A stretch of DNA of 8,155 bases from Acidobacteriota bacterium (GCA_947478985.1 CANJYC010000069.1:1-8155), one strand, 5' to 3'; counted from the first letter of the stretch, positions 1 through 6,380 are shown. A program made the numbers and translations. The notes: a model not told the origin generated them from the letters alone.

Positions 1-1785
1 AGCGTGAATCCCCTCGGCGGACGCACCGACGGTCAGAACACCAACGAAGGGCAGTACAACGGCGACTGGAACCCCGTGTGGACCGTGAACGTGGCACGGT
101 TTGAGGGCGGCTGGTCCGTGGAAGCCTCCATTCCGTTCAAATCGCTGCGTTACCAGTCCGGCACTGATCAGGTCTGGGGCTTCAACGCGCGGCGCATCAG
201 CCGATGGAAGAACGAGGTGTCGTTCCTGTCGCGCGTCGCCGACGGCACCGGAAGCGGCGGCATCCTCCGCATCTCGCAGGCGGCCACCCTCGTCGGCCTC
301 CAGGTGCCGGCCAGCGGCCGCACCCTTGACGTGAAGCCGTACGGCATCTCGGACGTCACGACGGATGTGCCGACGAAGCGACGGAACGACCCGGGCGCGG
401 ATTTCGGCGTCGACGCCAAGTACACCGTCACCGAGAACCTGACAGCCGACTTCACCTACAACACCGATTTCGCGCAGGTGGAGGCCGACGAACAGCAGGT
501 GAACCTGACGCGTTTCAGCCTGTTCTATCCCGAGAAGCGCGAAGTGTTTCTCGAGAACCTCGGCCTATTCGGGTTCGGCGGCGCCAATCAGCAGGCCGCC
601 TCTGAAGTGCCGCTGCTCTTCTACAGCCGCCGCATCGGCCTCGATGAAGGGCATATCGTGCCCATCGACGTGGGCGGCCGGCTCATCGGCCGCGTCGGCG
701 CCTATAACGTCGGCCTCATCAACATCCAGACCGCCAGCGACGAGGCCCACAACATCGGCAGCGCCAACTACAGCGTGGCGCGCCTGCGGCGGGACGTCCT
801 CCGCAAGAGCGCCGTCGGTCTGCTCTACACGCGGCGCGACGGGTCGACGCCCGGGGACACCAACGACGTCATCGGCATCGACGGCCGATGGGCGTTCTTC
901 GAGAACCTCGTTTTCAACACCTACTGGGCGAAGACGCGCACACCGGGCGTCACCGGCGACGACACCAGCAACCGCCTGCATATGGAATACACGGGCGACC
1001 GGTACGGCTTGACGCTCCACCGGATCGACGTTGGCGCCAACTTCAATCCCGAGGTCGGCTACGTGAAGCGCTCGAACGCGCTGCGGAATCTCATTCGAGC
1101 TCGCTTCAGCCCACGGCCGGCTCACATCCGCTCAGTGCGAAAGTTTACCTACGAGCTGGAGGCGAACGAGGTAGACGACAGCCGCTCGGGGATGCTCCAG
1201 ACACGGGCGCGCATCGGGCACTTCAAGACGGAGTTTCAGAACAGCGACGCCGTGGACGTGGAGTACGAGGACGGCTACGATGCGTTCCTGACGCCGTTCA
1301 AGATCGCCACGGGCGTGACCATCCCGGCCGGCGGCTACGACCTGCGGACGCTGCGCCTGTCCTGGACTGCCGGCCAGCAGCGACGCGCCGCTGGCAAGTG
1401 GATGCTGGAGCGCGGCCCCTTCTACAGCGGCGACCGCACGACGTACAGCTACAGCACCGCCAGAGTCCGCGTGAACGCCAGGCTGGCGTTCGAGCCGAGC
1501 ATCTCGGTGAACAAGGTGAAGTTGCCGTATGGTGACTTCACGGCGACCGCGCTCAACAACCGTGTCACGTACACGATGACACCGATGATGTTCGTCAGCG
1601 GCCTGGTCCAGTACAACTCCAGCAGCCACTCGGTCGGCGCCAACGTCCGTTTCCGCTGGGAATACCTGCCAGCGAGCGAGCTGTTCGTCGTCTACAACGA
1701 GGGGCGCGACACCTCGACGACCAATTTTCCCGCCATGCAGAACCGGTCCATCGTCGTCAAGGTCAGCCGCCTGCTGCGGTTCTAA
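1..1785 (+). CDS. DUF5916 outer-membrane beta-barrel protein with CBM9-like domain (5' end outside window)
   Basis: The reading frame is open from base 1 and ends at TAA 1783-1785, leaving 594 codons of a protein whose N-terminus lies upstream. The first ~70 residues look like the end of a family-9 carbohydrate-binding-like domain (WSVEASIPFKSLRY, then WGFNARRISR). Residues ~105-593 look like a DUF5916 barrel, with alternating amphipathic strands and the family hallmark FSLFYPEKREVFLENLGLF at about residues 171-189. The last residues, VVKVSRLLRF, end in Phe, as in proteins inserted by the BAM machinery, so an outer-membrane location is likely. Family members are commonly 700-900 residues, so roughly 150-250 residues plus a signal peptide are probably missing at the window edge. 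DUF5916 proteins have no settled function; a role in binding or transport of glycans or other extracellular substrates is inference. The GTG at base 4 is not the real start. Confidence 0.88.
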   Translation, partial: SVNPLGGRTDGQNTNEGQYNGDWNPVWTVNVARFEGGWSVEASIPFKSLRYQSGTDQVWGFNARRISRWKNEVSFLSRVADGTGSGGILRISQAATLVGLQVPASGRTLDVKPYGISDVTTDVPTKRRNDPGADFGVDAKYTVTENLTADFTYNTDFAQVEADEQQVNLTRFSLFYPEKREVFLENLGLFGFGGANQQAASEVPLLFYSRRIGLDEGHIVPIDVGGRLIGRVGAYNVGLINIQTASDEAHNIGSANYSVARLRRDVLRKSAVGLLYTRRDGSTPGDTNDVIGIDGRWAFFENLVFNTYWAKTRTPGVTGDDTSNRLHMEYTGDRYGLTLHRIDVGANFNPEVGYVKRSNALRNLIRARFSPRPAHIRSVRKFTYELEANEVDDSRSGMLQTRARIGHFKTEFQNSDAVDVEYEDGYDAFLTPFKIATGVTIPAGGYDLRTLRLSWTAGQQRRAAGKWMLERGPFYSGDRTTYSYSTARVRVNARLAFEPSISVNKVKLPYGDFTATALNNRVTYTMTPMMFVSGLVQYNSSSHSVGANVRFRWEYLPASELFVVYNEGRDTSTTNFPAMQNRSIVVKVSRLLRF

Positions 1786-1817
1786 GCAGCGCGCGCGGGA
1801 TGGGCTCTGGGCTCCCC

Positions 1818-1847
1818 TTGTTGAGTAGCCAGGCCTGGAGACACAAT
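1818..1847 (+). promoter_or_regulatory. possible sigma-70-like promoter for the SMP-30-like gene
   Basis: TTGTTG (1818-1823) and CACAAT (1842-1847) are separated by 18 bases and match three and four of the six consensus positions. If used, transcription would begin near 1854, leaving a leader of under 20 nt that consists of little more than the Shine-Dalgarno sequence. This is weak evidence in GC-rich DNA. It also conflicts with the upstream hairpin described in the next entry, which would then not be transcribed. Confidence 0.22.
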
Positions 1848-1867
1848 CTCCGGTAACCCGGAGGGGG
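1835..1867 (+). promoter_or_regulatory. two mutually exclusive hairpins around a strong Shine-Dalgarno sequence
   Basis: Hairpin A pairs CTGGAGA (1835-1841) with TCTCCGG (1847-1853) across a 5-nt loop, 7 bp with one G-U. Hairpin B pairs CTCCGG (1848-1853) perfectly with CCGGAG (1858-1863) across the loop TAAC. The segment 1848-1853 is shared, so only one can form. Hairpin B buries the first half of the Shine-Dalgarno GGAGGGGG (1860-1867), while hairpin A leaves it free. The layout is that of a translational on/off leader. No ligand-binding core matching a riboswitch class that I know is visible, and no T-tract follows either hairpin. Confidence 0.4.
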
Positions 1868-1871
1868 CCGT

Positions 1872-2834
1872 ATCTCGAAGAGAACAGTCGCCACGCTGCT
1901 GCTACTCCACCTGCTGCCGGCAGCGATGGCCGCCCAGGCCCAGACGCAGGCTCCGGTTACCGCTCCTGCACCTCTACCTCCACCCGCGCCGGCACCCGGC
2001 ATTGCTGGTGTGGTGGCCGCCGGCACGCCAGTCGAGCTGATGGCGAGCGGGTTCCAGGCATCTGAGAGCGCCATCGGCGCGGCAGACGGCAGCCTGCTGT
2101 TCACGGACCGGTCGACCAACAGGGTCATGCGGCTGGCCGGCGCCGCGGTATCCGTCTATCTGGAGAACGCCAACGCCCCGAACGGCCTGGCGTTTGATTC
2201 GGCCGGACGCCTTATCGCCGTCCAGCGGACCCAGGTGCAAATCGGCGTGCTGTTACCAACGCCACGCGTCCTTGCCAATGCCTTCAACGGGCAGCCGATC
2301 GTCACGCCCAACGACCTCGTCGTCGACAAGAGGGGCGGCGTCTATTTCACGGAGTTCGGCAACGCCACGGTGAAGACCTGCGTCTACTACATCCGGCCCG
2401 ATGGCACCGTGATCAAAGTGGCCGACGACATCGAACGGCCGAACGGCGTGCAGCTCAACCGGGACGAGAAGACGCTCTATGTCGCCAATACGAATGGCGA
2501 GTTCATCCTCGCCTACGACGTCCATGAGGAGGGCACGATCGGCAATCGCCGCAATTTTGGCCCGCTTGAGGGCGTGCGCAAGACCGACACGGGCGTCCAG
2601 AGCGGCGCCGATGGTCTGGCCATTGACGCTGAAGGCCGCGTCTATGTGACGACGCTTGCCGGCATCCAGGTGTTCAGCGAATCCGGGCAGCGCCTCGGCA
2701 CGATTCCCCTGCCGGTGCAGGCGCAAAGCATCGCGTTTGCCGGACCTGACAAGCAGACCCTGTTTGCCGTAGGCCGCGGCAACGTCTACCGGATCGCGAT
2801 GCTCGCAAAAGGATTTGCAGGCCGGGCGAAATAG
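1872..2834 (+). CDS. secreted SMP-30/gluconolactonase/LRE-like beta-propeller, probable ATC start
   Basis: This is a six-bladed propeller of the SMP-30 / gluconolactonase / LRE type, a family of metal-dependent lactonases and related hydrolases. Counting the ATC as residue 1, candidate metal and substrate residues are E65 (ASESAI), N147 (TPND), N191 (ERPNG) and D247 (GADGLAID), the four places expected for this family. Repeated blade motifs include NGLAFDSAGRLIAV, GGVYFTEFG, KTLYVANTNG and GRVYVTT. The first ATG is at 1926, but the frame is open upstream to 1857 and codes ISKRTVATLLLLHLLPAA followed by MAAQA. That is a textbook signal peptide with a cleavage site around AMA or AQA, and it starts at ATC 1872, four bases after GGAGGGGG ends (7 from GGAGG). 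ATG 1926 has no Shine-Dalgarno. A Pro/Ala-rich linker follows the signal peptide, then the propeller. The protein is likely periplasmic or exported; its substrate is unknown. Family confidence is high, start confidence moderate. Confidence 0.85.
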   Translation: MSKRTVATLLLLHLLPAAMAAQAQTQAPVTAPAPLPPPAPAPGIAGVVAAGTPVELMASGFQASESAIGAADGSLLFTDRSTNRVMRLAGAAVSVYLENANAPNGLAFDSAGRLIAVQRTQVQIGVLLPTPRVLANAFNGQPIVTPNDLVVDKRGGVYFTEFGNATVKTCVYYIRPDGTVIKVADDIERPNGVQLNRDEKTLYVANTNGEFILAYDVHEEGTIGNRRNFGPLEGVRKTDTGVQSGADGLAIDAEGRVYVTTLAGIQVFSESGQRLGTIPLPVQAQSIAFAGPDKQTLFAVGRGNVYRIAMLAKGFAGRAK

Positions 2835-2854
2835 ACCGCCCCCCCCGCGGTCTA
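2832..2854 (+). terminator. perfect 8-bp hairpin with all-C loop, overlapping the propeller stop codon
   Basis: TAGACCGC (2832-2839) and GCGGTCTA (2847-2854) are exact inverted repeats around seven C residues. The left arm begins with the TAG stop codon of the SMP-30-like gene. There is no T-tract afterwards (CCCCACAGCC), so it is not a standard intrinsic terminator. It could stabilise the 3' end, assist factor-dependent termination, or insulate vapBC. Confidence 0.4.
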
Positions 2855-2878
2855 CCCCACAGCCAGGAGAGCAGGACG

Positions 2879-2908
2879 TTGACATCAGATGCGTGATGCG
2901 TGATGCTG
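2879..2908 (+). promoter_or_regulatory. candidate vapBC promoter with tandem 7-bp repeats
   Basis: A perfect TTGACA lies at 2879-2884. After 17 bases comes GATGCT (2902-2907), which keeps the key A2 and T6 of a -10 box but is otherwise poor. The spacer and -10 hold tandem copies GATGCGT (2888-2894), GATGCGT (2895-2901) and GATGCTG (2902-2908). Transcription would start at about 2914-2915, at the vapB ATG, which fits the absence of a ribosome-binding site there (leaderless mRNA). Repeats over a toxin-antitoxin promoter would suit VapB/VapBC autoregulation, but that link is inference. Confidence 0.38.
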
Positions 2909-2914
2909 ATAGGC

Positions 2915-3145
2915 ATGCGCACCACGCTCGACATCGCCGATGACGTACTGCAGGCGGCCAAGGAACTCGCGGCCGTGCGCGGACAAACCACTGGCGATGT
3001 GCTGTCAGCCCTCGCCCGAAAGGGCCTCGAAGGCCCCCAGCATCAGCAGCGAACGCGCAACGGTGTTCCGCTCCTGCCCCGCCGACGTCCTGGTGCGCCC
3101 CGGCCAACGATGAAGATCGTCAACCAGCTGCGCGACGACGCATAG
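2915..3145 (+). CDS. vapB: VapB-family antitoxin
   Basis: This 76-residue protein starts MRTTLDIADDVLQAAKELAA, the short strand plus two helices of the ribbon-helix-helix-like VapB antitoxins. It continues GQTTGDVLSALARKGLEG and, after a short linker, has the family's C-terminal toxin-binding tail RNGVPLLPRR and TMKIVNQLRDD. The protein should bind and neutralise the VapC encoded next, and together they normally repress their own promoter. I chose ATG 2915 because family members start MRTTLDI. In-frame GTG 2900 and ATG 2903 would add only MMLIG-type residues, and a TGA at 2894 prevents further extension. No Shine-Dalgarno stands before any of these starts. The vapC start lies 19 nt after the stop. 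Confidence in the family is high. Confidence 0.85.
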   Translation: MRTTLDIADDVLQAAKELAAVRGQTTGDVLSALARKGLEGPQHQQRTRNGVPLLPRRRPGAPRPTMKIVNQLRDDA

Positions 3146-3164
3146 CCAGCCCTGCACAGACCGC

Positions 3165-3614
3165 ATGAGCCGCGTTGCATTGCTGGACGTCAACGTTCTC
3201 GTCGCGCTGTTCGACTCCGAGCACGTGCACCACGACCTGGCACACGACTGGTTCGCCGATCATCGGGCGCATGGATGGGCCACCTGTCCGATCACCGAGA
3301 ACGGTTTCTTCCGCGTGCTGACGAACCCTGCCTGCGGACACGACGCGCTACGGCCTGACGTGCTGATGAAAGCGCTGCGCAAGTTCCGCGCGAGCGGCCA
3401 TCACCACTTCTGGCCGGACTCGGTGTCGCTGGCCGACGAGAGCCTCTTCAACCTCGCGCACGCCCCCAGCCATCGACAGCTGACCGATGCCTATCTGCTC
3501 GGATTGGCGACAAAGATGAAAGGGCATCTGGCCACGTTCGACAGGACCATCCCCGTGAAGGCCGTCGTCGGGGCCACGGCGGCGAGCCTGCTGGTCATCA
3601 CGCCTTCCGACTAG
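3165..3614 (+). CDS. vapC: VapC-family PIN-domain ribonuclease toxin
   Basis: This 149-residue PIN-domain toxin is presumed to cleave RNA with Mg2+ or Mn2+ until bound by VapB. The four expected acidic positions are visible: D8 in ALLDVNVLVALF, E45 in CPITENGFFRVL, D108 in HRQLTDAYLLGLA and D126 in LATFDRTI. The wording LLDVNVLVALFDSEHVHHD and ATCPITENGF is close to the large VapC subfamily that is abundant in mycobacteria and soil bacteria. Length is normal and no catalytic residue is missing, so the toxin is probably functional. No Shine-Dalgarno is visible before ATG 3165; translation may depend on coupling with vapB, whose stop lies 19 nt upstream. The gene converges on selO, with only 24 nt between their stop codons. 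The RNA target cannot be read from sequence. Confidence 0.9.
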   Translation: MSRVALLDVNVLVALFDSEHVHHDLAHDWFADHRAHGWATCPITENGFFRVLTNPACGHDALRPDVLMKALRKFRASGHHHFWPDSVSLADESLFNLAHAPSHRQLTDAYLLGLATKMKGHLATFDRTIPVKAVVGATAASLLVITPSD

Positions 3615-3638
3615 ACGGACTCCGAACTCCTGGTCCCG

Positions 3639-5087
3639 CTACGTGCCGCAGAACGTGCGGTAGGGCTGCCCGCCAGTGCCGGAGCCAGGCGCGCTGAACT
3701 TCGGCAGGTCGCGCTCGTGGTCGTAGGGCGTGGCCAATACCTCGAGCAATCGCTCCATCACGGAATAGTCGTTGCCCGTCGCGGCTTGGAGCGCCTCCTC
3801 CACGTTGTGATTGCGCGGGATGAACGCGGGGTTGTGCCGCCTCATCAGGGCCTCGGCCTCGGCGGGCGCCTGCGGCTGGCGCCCGCGGCGCGCCGCCAGA
3901 CGACGATGCCACGCCTCCAGTTCCGGGTCGGCGTTCGTGGACGCGTCGAGCAGACGCCCGCTCGTCAGCAAGCGGAACGTATTCGTGAAGTCAGCGGAAC
4001 GCTGCTGCATCCACGCGAGCAGGTCGTTAACCAACGCCGCATCATCGTCTTCCCGCGTGAACAGTCCGAGCTTCGCTCGCATCCCGTCCAGCCAGTGCTG
4101 TTCGAAGCGCAACGGGAACAGATCAAGCACCGCGATGGCTCGTTCGATCGCGCGATCGGCGTCCGAATCGAACAGCGGCAACATGGCTTCGGCCAGACGT
4201 GCAAGGTTCCACTGGGCGATGGGCGGCTGGTTGCCGTACGCGTAGCGGCCGCCGTGATCAATGGAGCTGAACACCGTGGCGGGATCGTAGGCGTCCATGA
4301 ACGCGCACGGACCATAGTCGATCGTCTCGCCGGAGAGCGCCATGTTGTCGGTGTTCATCACGCCGTGCACGAATCCGACCAACTGCCAGCGGGCGATGAG
4401 CGACGCCTGCCTGGCAAGGATGGCGTCGAGCAGCGCGAGATATCGATCTGGCGCATCGGCGAGCTCCGGATAGTGACGCATCAGCGTGTAATCCGCGAGC
4501 GCGCGTATGGCTCCGGAGTCGTTGCGCGCCGCCCACTCCATCGTGCCGACGCGGATGTGGCTCGCGGCCACGCGTGTGAGGACCGCGCCCTGCAGCGCTG
4601 CCTCGCGATACACCGGCTCACCCGTCGTCACGACGGCCAGGCTCCGCGTGGTCGGAATGCCGAGCGCGTGCATCGCTTCGCTGATGATGTATTCGCGCAA
4701 CATGGGCCCGAGCGCCGCCCGCCCATCGCCTCGGCGCGAGTAGTTCGTCCGCCCCGCCCCTTTGAGTTGAATGTCCACGCGGGCACCCGACGGCGTGATC
4801 TGCTCGCCGAGCAGAATCGCGCGACCATCGCCAAGCGTGGTGAAGTGGCCGAACTGATGACCGGCGTAGGCCTGCGCGATTGGCTTCGCGCCCTGAGGCA
4901 GTCCATTGCCGGCGAAAATCGCAGCGCCCCCTAAACGCTCGATGGCCTCTGCATCAAGCCCCAGCGCGGCCGCGAGCGGTCGGTTAAACGCGACGAGGCG
5001 CGGCTCGCGCACTTCCGTCGGCGCCGCAGGCGCGTGGAAGAGTTGCGGCAGCTCTGCGTAGGTGTGCTCGAAGCGCCAGCCGGCCAT
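3639..5087 (-). CDS. selO: SelO (YdiU/UPF0061) protein adenylyltransferase
   Basis: This 482-residue protein is a full-length SelO, a pseudokinase-fold enzyme that binds ATP in inverted orientation and transfers AMP to protein Ser, Thr or Tyr. In E. coli it is tied to the oxidative-stress response. Family blocks appear in order: AQAYAGHQFG (71-80), LGDGRAILLGE (85-95), QLKGAGRTNYSRRGDGRAA (107-125, with the nucleotide-binding Lys and Arg), RVAASHIRVGTMEW (172-185), GVMNTDNMALSGETIDYGP (242-260, catalytic Asn/Asp) and FMDAYDP. The usual GRTPYSR reads GRTNYSR here. The only two cysteines are C261, beside the metal-binding loop, and C480, three residues from the end. C480 is where eukaryotic SelO carries selenocysteine, and the pair matches the regulatory disulfide described for E. 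coli. ATG 5087 is preceded by an AAGGG-like site and lies 9 nt after the stop of the secreted-protein gene, so the two are probably cotranscribed. Confidence 0.96.
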   Translation of the reverse strand: MAGWRFEHTYAELPQLFHAPAAPTEVREPRLVAFNRPLAAALGLDAEAIERLGGAAIFAGNGLPQGAKPIAQAYAGHQFGHFTTLGDGRAILLGEQITPSGARVDIQLKGAGRTNYSRRGDGRAALGPMLREYIISEAMHALGIPTTRSLAVVTTGEPVYREAALQGAVLTRVAASHIRVGTMEWAARNDSGAIRALADYTLMRHYPELADAPDRYLALLDAILARQASLIARWQLVGFVHGVMNTDNMALSGETIDYGPCAFMDAYDPATVFSSIDHGGRYAYGNQPPIAQWNLARLAEAMLPLFDSDADRAIERAIAVLDLFPLRFEQHWLDGMRAKLGLFTREDDDAALVNDLLAWMQQRSADFTNTFRLLTSGRLLDASTNADPELEAWHRRLAARRGRQPQAPAEAEALMRRHNPAFIPRNHNVEEALQAATGNDYSVMERLLEVLATPYDHERDLPKFSAPGSGTGGQPYRTFCGT

Positions 5088-5096
5088 AGCCTGCCC

Positions 5097-5735
5097 TTAG
5101 TTCGCCGCGAAACAGGCGAAGTAACCGGCGCCGCTGATGCTCAGCCCCTGCTGACTGCAGCTCAGCGTGTGCGCGGAATTCCACGACGGCCGACCGGAGA
5201 TGCTGGTGCGGTCAAGGTGCCCCACCGTGGCGCTGCCGGCGCTGTTGCTCGTCCAGTTCCCGCATGTGTCAGGAGAGGCCGTGCCATCCGCATTTGAACC
5301 GGTCAGCATGTCGTGCTTGTTCTGCGGGCTGCCAGAGCCGGGAATCAACTGCCCCTTCTCATTGAGCGACGTCTGCGGACCCATCCCGTTCCGATCGGAG
5401 TGCATCTCGTCGAGGCTCTGCGCGATGAGCACCCCCTTCGCGTTGTACCAGGGCCCCTTCCCGATCCGATCGCGCGCGTGCACCGCCGGCTTTCCGCCTT
5501 CCGCCGCCGTGCTCAGATACGCGCGCCAGGTCCGATTACCGGCGCCCACAGCTGCGGCCAGCGCCTGGCAGTGCTTGTCGGCTCCAGCCAGCCCTCCGAG
5601 GTTGCCGCCGTTGCCCAGGCCGACGCTGGTGATGAAGAAGCTCATCGGGCGCTGATTCTGCGCCTGCGCCACAACCGGTTGGCCCGCGCCTACCAGACAG
5701 ACGAATAGTCCGAAACAGAAGACCGCTCTGCGCAT
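5097..5735 (-). CDS. secreted DUF1554 / endostatin-like lectin-fold protein
   Basis: The 212-residue protein opens with a clear signal peptide: MRR, a hydrophobic stretch AVFCFGLFVCLVGAG, then a cleavage site after VVAQA. The mature part starts with MSFFITSVGLGNGGNLGG (31-48) and GADKHC (51-56), then WRAYLST (70-76), a variable Gly/Ser/Asn-rich middle and SCSQQGLSISGAGYFACFA near the end. This order, with four mature cysteines (C56, C158, C193, C208) able to form two disulfides, resembles DUF1554 proteins and the endostatin/C-type-lectin-like fold. That suggests an extracellular or periplasmic binding protein; the ligand is unknown. ATG 5735 is preferred because GAGGAG stands 7 bases upstream and the signal peptide begins exactly there. 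Longer in-frame starts up to 5816 would bury it behind 27 polar residues. The gene sits 9 nt before selO on the same strand. Confidence in secretion is high, in family naming moderate. Confidence 0.7.
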   Translation of the reverse strand: MRRAVFCFGLFVCLVGAGQPVVAQAQNQRPMSFFITSVGLGNGGNLGGLAGADKHCQALAAAVGAGNRTWRAYLSTAAEGGKPAVHARDRIGKGPWYNAKGVLIAQSLDEMHSDRNGMGPQTSLNEKGQLIPGSGSPQNKHDMLTGSNADGTASPDTCGNWTSNSAGSATVGHLDRTSISGRPSWNSAHTLSCSQQGLSISGAGYFACFAAN

Positions 5736-5780
5736 TCGATGCTCCTCAACGTTGGCCGACATGCTCTCACGGTTGGATCG

Positions 5781-5795
5781 CATGAACAATTCATG
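5781..5795. promoter_or_regulatory. perfect palindrome upstream of the secreted-protein gene
   Basis: CATGAA (5781-5786) and TTCATG (5790-5795) are exact inverted repeats around CAA. The site lies 45 bp before the ATG of the secreted-protein gene, in the most AT-rich part of the 186-bp intergenic region after yhbY. It has the size of a dimeric repressor or activator operator. No convincing -35/-10 pair is visible beside it, and no regulator gene is nearby. Confidence 0.3.
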
Positions 5796-5901
5796 GAGTC
5801 TCACCGACGGCTCCACTCACGTGCATTGGCAGCGCGATGCACCGACCGGAGACCGCCGAGAGTCCGCCGAGGCCTGCGACACAGTCCAACGTATGCGGAA
5901 G

Positions 5902-5916
5902 CGTGCTCGAGGCACG
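5902..5916 (-). terminator. weak hairpin just after yhbY
   Basis: CGTGC (5902-5906) and GCACG (5912-5916) pair around a 5-nt loop, 5 nt beyond the yhbY stop in the direction of transcription. Only two T residues follow (CTTCCG), so termination strength would be low. It is the best candidate for the end of the tRNA-yhbY transcript. The remainder of the gap to 5736 holds an 11-bp-period imperfect repeat (CCGCCGAG at 5853 and 5864) and the palindrome at 5781, and nothing else I recognise. Confidence 0.28.
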
Positions 5917-5921
5917 ACGAC

Positions 5922-6218
5922 TCAGCCTTTCAGCGGCTCATCGTCCGGCCGAGGCCGCCAGAGCACCAGGACCCGCCCCACCTGTTGCACGGCGGCGGCA
6001 CCGGTATGCGCGCACACACGGTCGCTGAGTTCCTCGCGACTCGCGCGATCGGCACCGGCAAGCCTGACTTTGATCAATCCGTGCGCCGTGAGCGCCCGTT
6101 CGATCTCAGCCAGCACACCCTCAGACGCGCCGGCCTGCCCGATCTGCACGACCGGTTCCAGCGCATGTGCGCGGGCCTTCAGGAGAGCCCGCTGACGGGC
6201 AGAAAGGTCGATAGACAT
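5922..6218 (-). CDS. yhbY: YhbY-family CRM-domain RNA-binding protein
   Basis: This 98-residue protein is essentially a single CRS1-YhbY (CRM) domain. That is the usual length for bacterial YhbY, which associates with pre-50S ribosomal particles. Visible family features are the N-terminal LSARQRALLKARAHALEPVV, the GxxG loop IGQAG (G27-G30), LTAHGLIKVRL (43-53) and the final strand VGRVLVLWRP (80-89). The role is RNA binding in large-subunit assembly, in the cytoplasm. ATG 6218 has only a weak GAAG directly before it; a GAGGGG lies further upstream. The gene follows tRNA-Cys by 88 nt on the same strand with no clear promoter between them, so it may be expressed by read-through from the tRNA or from an unrecognised promoter. 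It ends a run of translation-related genes that begins with cysS. Confidence 0.93.
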   Translation of the reverse strand: MSIDLSARQRALLKARAHALEPVVQIGQAGASEGVLAEIERALTAHGLIKVRLAGADRASREELSDRVCAHTGAAAVQQVGRVLVLWRPRPDDEPLKG

Positions 6219-6262
6219 CTTCAGAATGGTAGCCCCTCGGACGGATCAGCCTCAACGGATGC

Positions 6263-6280
6263 GCAGCAGATGCCTGCCGC
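6263..6280 (-). other. small hairpin between tRNA-Cys and yhbY
   Basis: In the transcribed direction GCGGCAG pairs with CTGCTGC (7 bp, one G-U) around the loop GCAT. No T-tract follows, so it is more likely a processing or stability element than a terminator, if it has any role. Shortly after the tRNA 3' end the transcript has ACCTTTTCC (around 6298-6306), which could mark partial termination or processing. Confidence 0.25.
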
Positions 6281-6306
6281 ACTGTGGCGATTTCTGAGGA
6301 AAAGGT

Positions 6307-6380
<74 letters not shown>

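Noticed and set aside
2253..3107. Minus-strand open frame (284 codons) opposite the propeller gene and vapB
   Set aside because: It spans two well-supported plus-strand genes and the hairpin between them; its composition is that of an antisense shadow.
3644..3662. Stem TGCCGCA/TGCGGTA at the selO-vapC convergent junction as a two-way terminator
   Set aside because: It lies within the last selO codons, contains a G-U pair and has no T-tract in either direction. The repeat is explained by the coding sequence.
3717..4934. Long plus-strand open frame (405 codons) opposite selO
   Set aside because: It lies wholly inside the conserved selO gene in antisense and has low-complexity Arg/Gly/His composition and no domain.
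5736..5816. Longer start for the secreted lectin-fold protein (27 extra residues)
   Set aside because: The internal ATG at 5735 has a good GAGGAG ribosome-binding site and begins a perfect signal peptide; the extension is polar and would block export.
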